From assembly GCA_951799445.1 (NCBI GenBank), contig OX637295.1, positions 16,430,001 to 16,494,000 of the forward strand: a DNA stretch of 64,000 bases, written 5' to 3'. The stretch is from Pseudisothecium myosuroides. Taxonomy: Eukaryota > Streptophyta > Bryopsida > Hypnales > Lembophyllaceae. Below the pieces are notes generated by a model. It was given only the letters and a program-made list of their open reading frames with translations. It did no database searches and was not told the DNA's origin. Shown one piece after another: positions 11,563 to 23,970 of the stretch. A program made the position numbers and the translations under genes. Position 1 is the stretch's first letter. Each line of letters begins with the position of its first letter.

Positions 11563-12470
11563 ATCCCTCAAGGTCCATTGTCCCATTGGAGGAACAAAAT
11601 TGATTTTGGATAGGCTCCTATGGTCTTAGTTTTCATTGTGATTTTCTGAAACTTTTTATGAAGATAAGAAATCACATTAGCTTTTTGAAAATATATTTTT
11701 TTTAAATTGGTGCCTAAAATAAAAGTTTATACCACCCTAAACTGAAAACAAGGTCAACAGGCATTCAAAAAAAAAATCAAAATGAAATTACAATTTTTTT
11801 TTCTTCATTGGTTGTTATATTTTTGTTTACATGTGAAGCTTTGATTTATTCTATTTGGACTAGTAATAGAAAAGTTATGGAAAATCTTGCTTTTCATGCA
11901 ATCTAAATATCTTCTTGAAAAATATAACTTATAGGATTTATATTTTAATGCAATTTTTATTTTTTTTCAAAAAAAATTATTTAATAAGGTTAAATTTGTT
12001 TGCTAGAACAATCTTGCTATTGGGATTATTGTATTTCAATTCCATCTTAGAACTAAATTAGCGACTTAGTTTTTCATTCAATCTTAAACCTACTTTTGCT
12101 TAACAATTTTTTTTTAAATAAAAATTAAGTGTGTGTTTTTGAATTTTTTATTATAGACTTTCAATTCAATTCTTCAACATAAAAATTTTCTTATTTAAAT
12201 TTTTTAGTACAAGAATTTTCTACAAATGGTAGTCAAAGTCATCTTAGAAGAGATTGTTCAAATTATTTTTTTCAACTTTGACTGCTTATACCTTAACTTC
12301 CAATTTGTATAGTCAAACTTCATGAAATTTTTTCTACATGATTTAAAATAAGTGAAGTACAAGATCCTATGGATAGATTTTAAAGATATTTTCTTTTCTA
12401 TTTTTTTGGATAAATGCAATAGAAGTGACAATTTTGAATGGATTTTGACAGAAAAATGATCTTAAAGCAT
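11563..12470 (+). mobile_element. Degenerate TTAA-family element, copy 3
   Basis: It starts ATCCCTCAAGGTCCATTGTCCC and follows the 23,971 copy through its interior. Shared landmarks include GAAGCTTTGATTTATTCTAT, TTTGGACTAGTAATAGAAA and AATCTAAATATCTTCTTGAA. TTAA is lost at both ends and the right terminus is decayed, so this is one of the older copies. It has no ORF. Confidence 0.6.
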
Positions 12471-14100
12471 TGGTATACAAACTGTATTAGTATTTAAATT
12501 GATAATCTTTTCATATCATCATTTGTATCCGCATTAAACAACCACAAAATCACAATTAAACAAAGGCACTGCAAGTGCCTTCCTCCTCTTATGACTGTGG
12601 AATAAAAAACTGAAATATACCCCTTGTTAGTCTTGATATTCATATAAGGTGAATTTTTTTTGTTGGAGATTCTATCTTTTAAGTAGCTTAGTAGAACTCT
12701 AGAAATAGCTTGGCTTGTCAAACCCTAGCAACCCTCTAGAGAGTCCAAATTTTTGATACAGTAGGGTGCAAGATTATAGTGTTAGAATTTGGAAGAAATA
12801 ATTGTATCAATATTCTAGGAAGACCACCGATGTTAGTTTATCGATAGCCGGAGGAATTGGGGATGAAACAAGGGGTTGCAATTTGAAAACATCAGAAAAA
12901 AACCCAAAGAAAAATTGATCTGTAAAATTTTGTTTGGAATATAAAATAGAGAAAAATCCGGACTTGGTACTTGAAAACCGGTTTAATATAGGAATTAAAG
13001 GCGAAAATAGCTGGTAAAACCCTAAAAATATCCCAAACGCTGTCTTGTATTACTGTTGAGTTCGAGCTCGGACAACTCCTGATCTCCGATTCTCTGAAGA
13101 TCGTCTCGAGGGAATCTGGAATCTAATCTTAGCCGTGTGTCGACTGTCGAGTGACCATCGGCCCGTCAAGCCCGGAGCTTTGCATTCCTTGGTTCGAATT
13201 CCCCATTTCCTCCCACCCGAATCCCCCGCGACATGCACCAAAGAAAGCTTATTCAATTGCAAGGAGCCAGGCAGGGATGCGGGGCTTGGAGGCAGGGTCT
13301 CTAGCAAGCCCCGCATCCCAAGCCTAGCTAGGCTGCACTCTGCAGGGACCAAGGCTAGCCACATTATTTGCCTCCCAAGGGGTTATTTGTAGGTTGCTTT
13401 CTGACCTACTCCTATCCCCTCTTTTCTGCCCTCATTGATTCTCCGTGTCGTGGGGTAGAAAGATTGAAACCTACCTTTCTAATATTCCAGAAGTTGGTCC
13501 GGATCTTCAAGTCACCATTTTCTCAATTTCCCTTCACACTGGGCCACCCGAGGAGTACCTCAGTTCGAAATTGGGAACCAGTCACTTGCAGAGTGAAGTT
13601 TTTAGAGATTTCCATATCACGGATGTGGCAATCAACTACAGGATGAGAACGACTGTTTTTTGCTATTTATTTTCTCTATTGGTCCATTTGAGTTACATAA
13701 TTTACTATAATAAAAAAGAATTGACGAATTTTAAGCCCAAGCTCGGACGGAATTGGCGAAAAGCTGCTCCAGAAAAACTCGAATTTTCTCTATAGGCTTG
13801 TCGCTGACCCTTGGACCACATTAATTTCGGGCGACTAATCACCCGAAACATTGACACCGAGTGACTCACTTGGTGTCAAGCCTCACGCTAGCTCCTTGTA
13901 AAGCGTTCCTTCTAGTTGGACAGACATGAATTCGTATGCGCTATGCCAGGCAGAAGCACTTCACCAGGCAAACCAATTCGTCATCTTCGTTGAAATGGCG
14001 CGGGTGTTTCAGACTTTCAGAGCACCAAACATTGCGACGTTCAACTGTCTAACTTAGAGGTCACTCTAAAATCACGACTGTTATAAAACTAGGACCGGTA
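12471..14100. other. Gene-free stretch with a GC-rich island
   Basis: At 13,045-13,400 the DNA is markedly GC-richer than its surroundings and includes an exact 15-bp inverted repeat, GGGATGCGGGGCTTG at 13274-13288 and its complement at 13305-13319. Both strands are open here (minus 13050-13364, plus 13135-13392), which is a composition effect. I recognise no protein. Confidence 0.4.
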
Positions 14101-14142
14101 TAGATTTGAGGTGTCATTGAAATCGGCCAAATGAAGTTTAGT

Positions 14143-14400
14143 TCAAACCAAGCAAGAGTTGGCACCTTGAAGGAATTGCTGCTGAGCTGCCTGGGCTGGC
14201 AAAGCGGTAATCGATGTGGCTTGCTGCAGAAGCTCAGGGGAAACCGGCAACTGACCTGGGAAACTAGTGTGTGACGCGTGACCTACCATTGAAGCAGCAA
14301 TGAGGGTGAGAGTACGAGAGCTAGCTGGTAGGACACCAAGAGAAGATCCTGCAGTAGCACAACCAATATCATCATAAATGGGGTGATGTCGATGCCGCAC
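14143..14400 (-). CDS. Possible terminal exon of an unidentified protein, low support
   Basis: This is an 85-residue open frame rich in Ala, Ser and Gln, with SPELLQQATSITALPAQAAQ in its second half. The composition is like a disordered activation region in plant regulators. No recognisable domain or clear partner exon lies upstream. It may be a decayed exon or a chance ORF. Confidence 0.2.
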   Translation of the reverse strand: MRHRHHPIYDDIGCATAGSSLGVLPASSRTLTLIAASMVGHASHTSFPGQLPVSPELLQQATSITALPAQAAQQQFLQGANSCLV

Positions 14401-15590
14401 GGCGCATGTCGCAAGTCGTGTGCATATGGGACAGAGCCAACAGTTTGCAAATGAATAGAATCATTAGGGGATCACTACATTCTTCAATTCCTGGACTCAT
14501 GCACAATGTAGGCGTAATACCCTAGTGACCTAATCTATCAACAAATGATACTTGTCACAAGGTTTGGCATAGATATATATCTGTCAGTAGGTGACAGTCT
14601 GTGGCTTTTGTCGTTGGGAATTGGTAACAGTGGTAATGGCTTTCTGGAGCGGGGTGGATGGAAACTGCCACTTGACCTGACAGACAATTTTTCTTGCAGA
14701 AGATCTTTGCTCCAGCTTGTGGACAAGCCCTGGCTACTTTATGAATTCCTCGCCTCCTGTACAAAGTCACTGTATTCTAGATTTCTTTTTCTTTTTCTTA
14801 AAAACAAATAAAACGGAATTTCATTGCAAAGAAGACAGTACAAAACCAGCCGGGACGGCCACAAGTGGCCTGGCAGCGAAGAAACTGCTTTCTAGATTTC
14901 ATTCAGCCATGTTAATGATGGCGACTTAACTCTGATTTATCCTACCAGTGTGTGAGATACTACTTTACCAAAGTCACACTACTTTAAATTAGTGCAGGCA
15001 AAAAATTTACTCTTTCTAGCACATTGAGGAATGTAGGTCATCCTCAATGCACTGCAAAATTTGCCCCTCTAAATGAACTTCTAACTTTTCATTGGGTCAA
15101 AATTAGAACTTGAAATTAATATCATTGGAAGCACAATCCAAAGTATTTTGAATTGGTACAAGAAAATTCAAATTTAGGCATTTGACAATGAAAATAAATT
15201 ACTTCAAAAACTAGGTAAAAGATAAAAAAATTATAGTGTTTGGGACAAATCATGGTTACCAATGCACTCTGTACAGATGCTCTACACCTCTCATTCAAGT
15301 GCCCTTGTTGTGTCCAATCACTATATGCCCCAATTTTTGTTGAATTTCACCAATGTAACCAAAAAAATTGAACTAGTTATGGAAACATTAATTCTAACTT
15401 GTTAGTGGGTGTTTGCAAGAAATACTAGTCTTTAATAATGTCACACATAGTGTGATGGACTTCTTATTAGCTGTAAATTTTGAAGCATGCCCCCAATGAA
15501 CTTGATTTTTTTCAATTGAAGATGGAGTACCTAATGTCAAAGTAACCAAGTGTGAAATGTTAGAGAGTTGTGTGAGCATGGCCTTATTTG
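14401..15590. other. Gene-free stretch
   Basis: Open frames on both strands at 14.5-14.9 kb overlap each other and show no family signature. From 15.0 kb the DNA is AT-rich with no feature that I can name. Confidence 0.4.
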
Positions 15591-15787
15591 TGCACTGCTT
15601 GCTTATAATGATAGGTCAAGTAAATTTTGGCCCTCCAAACTGACAAAAAGTGGCATTCCAAATTGATTGGATTTTGAGGTGTCTGAATTTATAGTGCATT
15701 GCTCGCCTATAGTGATAGGTGAAGTAAATTTTGGCCCTCCAAACTAACAAAAAGTGGCTTTTCAAATTGATTGGAGTTTGAGGTATG
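15591..15787. repeat. Tandem duplication, about 104-bp unit
   Basis: The unit beginning TGCACTGCTTGCTTATAATG recurs at 15695 as TGCATTGCTCGCCTATAGTG. The two share TAAATTTTGGCCCTCCAAACT and CAAAAAGTGGC, with scattered substitutions and a slightly shorter second copy. The divergence indicates that it is not recent. Confidence 0.8.
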
Positions 15788-18378
15788 TATGAGAACCCTT
15801 GTTCTGCAGGTCAAGGCCACAAAACCTCATTCCGTAAAGGGAGATGGACAAAGGCAGTAGGACCAATTTTGTAGTGAAAGAGAGTCAACATGCAATCATT
15901 TCAATATTTTTGTTTTGTCTTTTACTTTTGAAGGACTTCCCAAAGAGAGCCCATATAGCAAGAGAGTCATCAAAATTCAATGGGCTTGCGAGAGTGTTGT
16001 GCTTGATAGCAAAGGGCAAGGGATCTCATTTCTTAGCAAAACTTGTCAAACCTTCAAATTGGCAATCCAAACAGCCATTTGAAGGACTATAAGGAATGCT
16101 CTAAATGAAGGCCAAGTTACAAATAAGAAATGCTAATCTAACTAGCCTTCTAGTTGTAAATAATAATTTAAAAATAGAATATTTAAAACTTTGAATATTA
16201 CCAATAGCTTCCAGTTTATTTGAAGTTGCTAGTTCTTGCATGCCATGAACTGCCACCTCTGCCTCCATTGGAATTGCCTTTCCACCAAACTAATTGCAAT
16301 TTGTCAAGTTGTCTATGGTCAATAATCTCCACCAATCAATGATGGAAAAATGTCATGAATTAGAAAATATGATTAAATTTAGTAAAATGTGTTGTCACAA
16401 GTTTAGAAATGAATCTTTGACTGTTGAGTTCCTTGAGCCACTTGTGATGCTTCTATGACGATTGTTCATTGCTCTTCATCATGCTTAACCTTTGAACGTC
16501 GGGCTGGTGACCGTGGAAATCATCCCTTTTGGCATCGGATGACATCATCTTCTTTGAAAAAAATCAAAAGTGCTCATTGGAGGTCAAACTACTATTCATG
16601 ATCTTCCCTTTCCACACAAAATTTGTAGGATGAATAGTTGCACTTATGTCCTACACATGAGATTCTCTTGTCATTCATCTGCCGCAAAACGTCTGCCTCG
16701 ACGTTTAAAAGGTTAAATCTATGGAGTGGAACATCGAATTTCAATGCACTACATTGCACACTTTCTTTCCCCACTTCTCAGCCCTCACATTTTCCTTGTT
16801 CCTAACTGCCAGTTCAGTTTGGACTTTGGAGCCCTGCCTGTGTGGCCCTGGTATGAGAAGTACACGTAGTCCGGAACTGAAGCCGGCACGGCGGGTCTAA
16901 CTTACCATTCATCAGACTATGCAACTTTCTACGCAGAGGAACAGCCTCCGTGCAGGGACCCTTCCGTGTCTTGTGGAGGACGAAACTTCGGGAATGGATG
17001 ACGAGCTGCTACAGTAACTTATAAAATTCCGCTGATGACCCGGGACCCAACCCAACCCTGCCAGACGCCACAACAACATCGTGACCGACGTCCCTGCAAA
17101 CGCCACGGCGGACGGAAACGCCAACAGCGACAGGAATTTCATGGCATGTTTGTCAGCTGGAGAACGGCACCACTAGTTTGTCCACCAGCTTGTCAGGAAA
17201 GACGTCGCCCGAAATAGACAATTGGGTTAAAAAAACACAAACAGTTCCTTAAAAGTCCTAATAACTACGCACTTGCTGTTCATCACGAACTGGACAGGAG
17301 CCTTTATAATATTATGTTTCCCCCTTTTTCAAACTTCTGGGTAGGCACTAGCCAGACAAACATACTGTGGAGCTGAACCTGCCCTTGAAAAATCAAACAT
17401 GCAGACCAGAGCATGTTTCACATTCCTTGTCGCTGCAAACCCTAGAAACAACATTTACTCCGTCGCCACTGGTGTGCTCCCTGAATACAGTATTTTGTTT
17501 CTGAAACTCCGGGAAACTTCGGAGATGGTTTTTCTTGCTGATCCGTCTGTGACAAACAACAACGTGGCGAAGACCCGGGCGACAAGGGATGGGAATTTGG
17601 AAGGTATTTGAGAGAGTATTTTGCAACTTCCGTCCCAAGTAGAGTTGGATATTTGTAATAAAAATAAAAATAAAAATAAAATAACAATGTTGGGGTAAAT
17701 AACATTGTTTACCAATGAGGTGGGGGTCTTTCTTGCATCCTTGAAAAATGGACCCTTATAGTGATCAAAATTGTGGCTTGTTGATGGCTCCTCATCCAAC
17801 CCTAATCCCTGAAATAACTAGTGAGGGCATCTCCATGGCTAGCGAGTCGGAGAGGCACTCCAGGAGCTTGTTTCTTGTGGCCTTCAGCTTCGACCGGCAT
17901 GTGCGGTGGCACTTTGCTCCACATGGAACTCCAAACAACGCACGCAAAAATGGGGAAGCTTGGAAACCCAAAAAATCAATCCCCCACGTCATGGCCGGGC
18001 AACCCTTGCGTGACGTTTGATGACAATGGAATTCTTCTTCCTCTCTATTTTATTGGACCTTGCGGCATCACCTTGGAAATGATGTCGGATCCTGTCTTGA
18101 ATTGAATGTTTGACCTCCTTAGCGTGCCACGTGCAGTATTCTCCATTTGCCCAAGTGCTCTCTAAATTTTGAAGTTGTCGGTCTCTTTTCTACTCTTCCC
18201 GTCTCTGCCTTGGGGCAATCTACTTGGCCTAGCTTGCCAGTTGCCCGAGTCAAGCCCCTTGGCGAGTCGAAGTAGGAATGCTCTAAATCCCTCTCAAGTA
18301 TATTGCAAAGCATAATATTTTCCAAGCTTGGAGGAATACCATTGTCTAATTATACAGTATAGACCATTGTAAATGAAG
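15788..18378. other. Gene-poor stretch with no identified gene
   Basis: The open frames at 15844-16092, 16912-17217 and 17399-18105 are short, overlap on both strands and have no domain that I recognise. An (AAAAT)n-type run occupies about 17655-17683. The less AT-rich block at 16.8-18.1 kb might be a relic of a gene, but I cannot support any particular one. Confidence 0.35.
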
Positions 18379-18490
18379 CACTAGTAGAAAAGGGGGGACT
18401 GAGGAGTCAAGCTGCAATGAAAAAACATGGATCCAGAGGCCTATTTGGGCACCAATCTAGTGCCCAAATGTGCCTTTGGAACCATACTCT
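18379..18490 (+). mobile_element. Solo CACTA-type terminus with subterminal hairpin
   Basis: CACTAGTAGAAAAGGGGGG at 18379 has the same first 13 bases as both ends of the 20-kb CACTA element at 42.5-62.7 kb. About 70 bases inside is the perfect stem ATTTGGGCAC / GTGCCCAAAT. No matching right end (TTTTCTACTAGTG) occurs elsewhere outside the big element, so this is a solo or truncated terminus, or its partner is too decayed to see. The inner limit is arbitrary. Confidence 0.55.
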
Positions 18491-21111
18491 CACATTGTAG
18501 CTTGGTCCCCACAATCACCTTCTTAGTAATGATGAGTCTGTTGGGGATAGTTTAATTAGCCTTGCCTCATAGGCATGGATAGATAAGGCTACTCTTAATG
18601 CTTCCATAATAATTGAGATTTGTCAAATCTATCTTATTAAAGAGAATCATGTAATCCAAATGGATGAATATAGTTAATTTTTTTATAAATAGGTGTCATA
18701 CTCAATTGCCACATAAAAAATGTGGCTAAAATCCAAACAATATTGATTTAGTAGATGAGACTCTTGTCATGGCACTTATGTAATTGAGGCGGACAAACAA
18801 ACTCAAGATAGGTGAAAAGCACAAGAAACATTTTTTAAATTCTCTGCGGGTATTGTACTAAAAATCCCCTCCAAGGAAACATAAAAGTATAAGAAATTGA
18901 TGTTCACAAGGAATGTGGCCTTCACAGGGAAATGTGAGACAGAGAATTTTATTAATTTTAGTAAGGAAAAATCTATGCATTTTTCAATGTTATAAGAAGA
19001 TGTCCCCACCACCAAATCAACTCAATTTCCGTAACTCAATATTCTAGAATGTAGATTTATGCCTCTAAAATCTAACTTTAATATAGATTTTAGTGCACAT
19101 AATCAATACTATTTATAGATTTTGGAGTCTCAACTTTAACTAATATAAAGATTTTAAATTTCAATCTCATTGATTTGTACATTTCAAATTTTTTGATCTA
19201 AATCTTTTTCCAGATTTTAGGAGTTCAAAATATTAGTAATATATAGATTTCATTTGCTTAAACATTTTTAATTTTCATTTACTTTATAAAATTTCTTAGA
19301 TTTCTGAAGTATAAAAACTCAAAAAAACTAGATTTATGTGAATAGAATTCATTGTCTTAAGAATTGACAACTTACAAGTCTTATGTGTCCTCCCTCATGG
19401 TATACTTGACAATCCATATGGGACAATTGCATCTTACAAAATCTACCAAATACTAGGTGAAAACAACATTGAAATGTGAGATGTATGCAAAGTCTACCAC
19501 TTTCGATTGCACACGGGGGATTTGGAGAGAATTTTTGAAAATCCCTGCAAAGAAAACCCACAATTTTCTTCTGTACAAGAATTCTTTGAAGATCCCTCCT
19601 TGATGACATTAGATTACTAGGAAAACTGGCAAAAACTAGCAGGGAAAAAATAGAAAAGCTCCAAACTAGTCACAAGGAATTCCAAAAAAGTCTGCTGTGA
19701 AGTATTTTTGTAAAGAAGTGAAGAACAATTTGAAATTGTAGATTGTTTACATCTGTTGCCTGCCTAAAGATAATAATTTTGCTAGTGAAGATAAATTTAT
19801 ATCATGGATAAATATTCTAATCTTATAAGGTATAAAATTAATCTCCCTTAAAGATTAAATTTCTTCATATGGAAGTGAAAGTACCAAACAAAGGTCTAAA
19901 ATCTATTTACAATATACATTTATGTTTTGAAGGTGACTACCTTGAAAAATACCAATATTGTACATATTGTCAATACTAAGATCGAGGGGTCATAGAAACT
20001 TCTACATTCTTCACTTCAATCTCAATTCTCTAGTATGGTAGAGGTTGTTTTATCCTCTTCAAGGTTAAGATATTTCCTATGACATACACTCACCAAGTAA
20101 AAAAATATACTAGCTTGGGAGGCTAAGATTTCAAATTCAACTAAACTAAAGTATTTACTTCAAAAGGAAAAATCTTCATCTTGATCAATTTGATTAAGAA
20201 TGGGGTCAAAATAAGCCCTTATATATTCTATAGATGAGATGAAGATCAAGTGGCAAAAATTTAAGCATATTCATTTCTACTTTGTTATTTGAGTATTCTA
20301 TCCATAGCTTCATCTCTAAATGGGTTGTTTCATTATCTTCTTTTGCCATTGAAACAAAATTCACTGTCAGTGCCCTTCCTCTCCATCAATAAATAAATAA
20401 ATCTCTACCTCAATTCAATGTAGAATATAACATAGTAAGTGGGATATATCTTAAATTCCTATATATTTTGCCATTCTAATATCTTTGGTTAGAATGTTCC
20501 ATTGGTACTCTATATCTTTAGAGAGCTTAGTTAGTAACCTCCTTGAATATAGAATGTGTTACCTATTTGTTTGTAAGAAACAACATTATCTTGAATTTAT
20601 CAGTTTAATATTTTTCATTCAATCTTTGGTTTGAAAATAATTATTATACACAAATAAACTTTTAAATTGAAAAGAATTGAAAAAACAAATTTAAGCTTCA
20701 AAAATGAATATCTTTTTAATAAATTTAAAACTATGTCTAAAATCTTTTTCTTTTCCATAACTTTCTAATAAAATTATTTTTACAAATTAATAATTTTTGC
20801 ATAATTGAAATCATTACCTTTGGGCCAAATCTTTTGACTAAGATTATGTATGATATTTAACTCTATAAAAGAGTCCAGATTTTCAAAATTGTAAGGATGT
20901 ATTATAAATACAACTTAGAATAATAATCTAATGATGGCTTTCAAACAATAGTTGTAAAATATGATCCGTAGGTCATATCTATATGGCTAGATCAACTAGT
21001 AATTATACAAAACAATATTTTTCAATAATCCTTGAAGCCAAAAATTAAAACTTCCTTCTAATATCAATTGTAGATTGAATTTTTGTAATTTTTACAAGAT
21101 TTTTTTTTCTT
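18491..21111. other. AT-rich DNA without identifiable features
   Basis: There are no ORFs above about 90 codons, no family-specific protein motif and no clear terminal repeats. It may include the decayed body of the element whose end lies at 18379. Confidence 0.4.
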
Positions 21112-21115
21112 TTAA

Positions 21116-21848
21116 CCCCTTAAGGACAATTGTTCGTTGAACGAACAATTGAAAATCCGGGTAGGTTCCTATGAAGTCAATTTTGGTCGGATGTTTATGA
21201 AATTTTGACACAAGGTGTAGATATGTGCCTTGGTAGTGAAAATCTAATTTTTTTTCCGATCAGGTGCCCAAATCAAAAGTTATGCTGTCTTGAACTTTTT
21301 TGGCAGCTCGGGCAGTTTTGAAATCTTTTGAGAATCTTTTGCAAATAAGCTCATTAACTTCTCAAATTTGGCATGTATGTAACTTACATGATATAAGATG
21401 CAAATGTAAAAAAAATAAGCATGCATGGTGTAAAAATCTCACTCTAGGAAGAGTTAAAGTCTGCTGGCCGTGTCAGGCAAGGCTGGAAAAAAAAATTCTT
21501 CTAACTTCAAACGTTATAATCTTTCAATCCATGCGGTCCAGCATTTTTTTTTCTGGCGATTTATCGCCAGATTATCAGTGTTGTAAGCCACTGCACCTGG
21601 TTCCCTCCCAAAATTCACCTTTGGTGGGAGGGCATGCAGGGCTTTACTATAGAGCTACAGTTCCCAAAATCCCCCGTTGATGCGGTCAAAGTTTCTTAAA
21701 TTTTGTCTCCACATTCCTATGGTAGTCTAGTACAAATTTGACCGGTTGAATTTTGAAAAAAACTTTTATTTTTTATTTTTTTCTCATTGCCCTAAAAATG
21801 GCAGTTTTTCAACATTTCTGCCCAAAATATGCCTCCGGGCTTTAGGGG
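21116..21848 (+). mobile_element. TTAA-flanked piggyBac-like non-autonomous element, copy 4
   Basis: TTAA target sites lie at 21112-21115 and 21849-21852. The left end is CCCCTTAAGGACAATTG and the right end, in reverse complement, is CCCCTAAAGCCCGGAGGC. Just inside the left end is a near-perfect palindrome, CAATTGTTCGTT-G-AACGAACAATTG, occupying the same position as unrelated-sequence palindromes in the sister copies. At 733 bp it is shorter than copies 5 and 6. The open frame at 21300-21680 does not resemble a transposase. Confidence 0.8.
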
Positions 21849-22764
21849 TTAATTTCCATTTTACCTCACATCCTTTGACTTCTTGTTCAATAGCAAACAT
21901 TCATTGCCTGTGTCTGTCGCCAAGTAAAGGCCACCTCCGCTACAAATCACATTCATAATGAAATCTTGCAAGTAGTGTACAAAAATGTCATTGTTTCCAG
22001 AGTTTCCAAATTTCAAATTTATCCTACACTATTGTAAATGTAGGGTAGGATTGGCACCTTTTTGTCCAATAATTATTTTTTTCTAAAAAATAAGGTTCAA
22101 TAGATGCTAAAAATATAATTTTTTTACCAATATTCTTTTTTGAAGCATGCAAAGTTTTTATTTTTGGAAAAAATAATCACCCTAAAATTTGGGTATATAT
22201 TTTTAGAATTACATCAAATTTCAATATTAAACATCAATAAGCCATCTTTGTCAAATGCCGCCCAATTGAATTGGAGAATCAAGCCAAATTTATAAATTTA
22301 TAATAAAAACATGCAATTTTTTTGCAAAAATGTCCCTTTCTCCTAAATTTTTTATAAATGAAGTTTACCTAGCACTAGCTTCAAGTGAGGCTTATGAGTC
22401 ATGTGGCAATGGTATGAGAAGGTTTAGCATAGATAACAATTGCATTAGCCCGGAATTAAATCTTGTGAGGCTTTTTTGTTATTTCGAGGTTTAAACTAAG
22501 TAAAATTTTAGATAAATTAAAAAAAGTAAAAAAAACATTGGTTATCATTTGAGATTTCATTTTCTAAGTGAAGTGCTGAAGTCTTCAAATAGAAAGTTTG
22601 GCAATTGAATCACTACATGGCTATGGTCTTGGAAGGACTTTTAGATTGCAGGAGAATTGCATAGAAACAAACTATGGAGTCTATAAAGAAGAATCCACCT
22701 ACGGTTGCCAAAAGCTTTCTTGTAATCTTTGATGTATAGTGAACCAAAGCATCTTAATCCTTAA

Positions 22765-23696
22765 CCCCTAAAGGACCATTGTCCCTACGGGGACAAATGA
22801 GTTTTCGGGCAGGTACCTACGGGCTGAAATTTTCTCCTGATTTTTTGAAACTTTTTTTGGAGGTAGAAAAACTGATTAGCTTCAAGGGAATATAATTTTT
22901 TTCACAATCGGTGCCCGGGAAAAAAAGTTATGACCATATAAGCTCAAAACAAGCTTCGGGGGGCAGCTCGGGCAGCAAAAAAAAAAGGGACAAAAATTTG
23001 AATTTTTTTTTTTAATATTTTTTTTCTCAAAGATTATATTTTTGGCTTTCCGGAAAGCTTTGATTCATTTCATTTGGATATGTTATGAGAAAGTTATGGA
23101 CATTCTTGTTTTTCGGGCAGTTAAAGCATCTTCTTGAAAAAAATAACTTTGGGACTCATTTCTGAATGCAATTTTTCAAATTTTTCAAATTTTTTTTTTG
23201 GGATGGTCTGATTTACTTGTTAGAAAAATCTCACCATTGGGATTAGTGCATTTTAATTCCATCTAAAATATATGAATGTTTTAGATTTTCCTTCTATCTT
23301 GTACCTACATCTACTTCACAATTTTTTTAAGAATGATAATTAAGTTTTTTTTTAATATTATTTTTTTTCTAGACTCTCAACTCAATTCTCCACTACATAA
23401 AATAAAAGCTCAAAACTTTGTAGTGCAAAAATTTTAAGTTAAAAATGTTTAAAGTCAAAAAATTTAGTCCCGCAATGTGCTGAAAAACTTGTTTTTTTCA
23501 CTTTAAATGCAAATATCTTGCAATCTGTGCGGTCAAAAATTCTAAAAAAAATTTCACACATTCTTATACTAGTTAGGTGTAAGATCCTACGGTTGGATGT
23601 GAAAAAAAAACATTTTTCAAATTTTTTTACTCTTTGCTATAGAAATGGCAGTTTTCAGTGTTTTTTGGCAGAAAAAAGGCCTCGGTCCTTTAGGGG
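22765..23696 (+). mobile_element. TTAA-flanked piggyBac-like non-autonomous element, copy 5
   Basis: TTAA lies at 22761-22764 and 23697-23700. The 13-bp terminal repeats are exact (CCCCTAAAGGACC and GGTCCTTTAGGGG). The dyad TTGTCCC-TAC-GGGGACAA follows the left repeat. The interior aligns along most of its length with copies 1, 3 and 6. There is no transposase ORF, so mobility would depend on an enzyme supplied elsewhere. The intact termini suggest relatively recent movement. Confidence 0.85.
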
Positions 23697-23970
23697 TTAA
23701 ACAACAAGCCCAATTTGAGGGGCTAGGTTTTCAAAGAATCTGCACAAGAAAACTCCTCCAATACTCAACTACACGTCGATATCATTCTCTTTGTCTTCAC
23801 AAGATGCATCTAATATCAATGTAAGAGTCTTGAGGTTTTTGAATCATAATTTGAACTTGTAGTTTTTGTATTAGAAAGTTTGATTAAATTTTTGAATAGT
23901 GGCTTTGAGGTTGCCCATGGCTCATTATTGCGGATTAGACATTTGAATAAGCTACATGATGCCCATTTAA

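Noticed and set aside
13135..13795. Overlapping plus-strand ORFs suggesting a gene
   Set aside because: They overlap each other and the opposite strand, with no recognisable motif. GC-rich composition explains the open frames.
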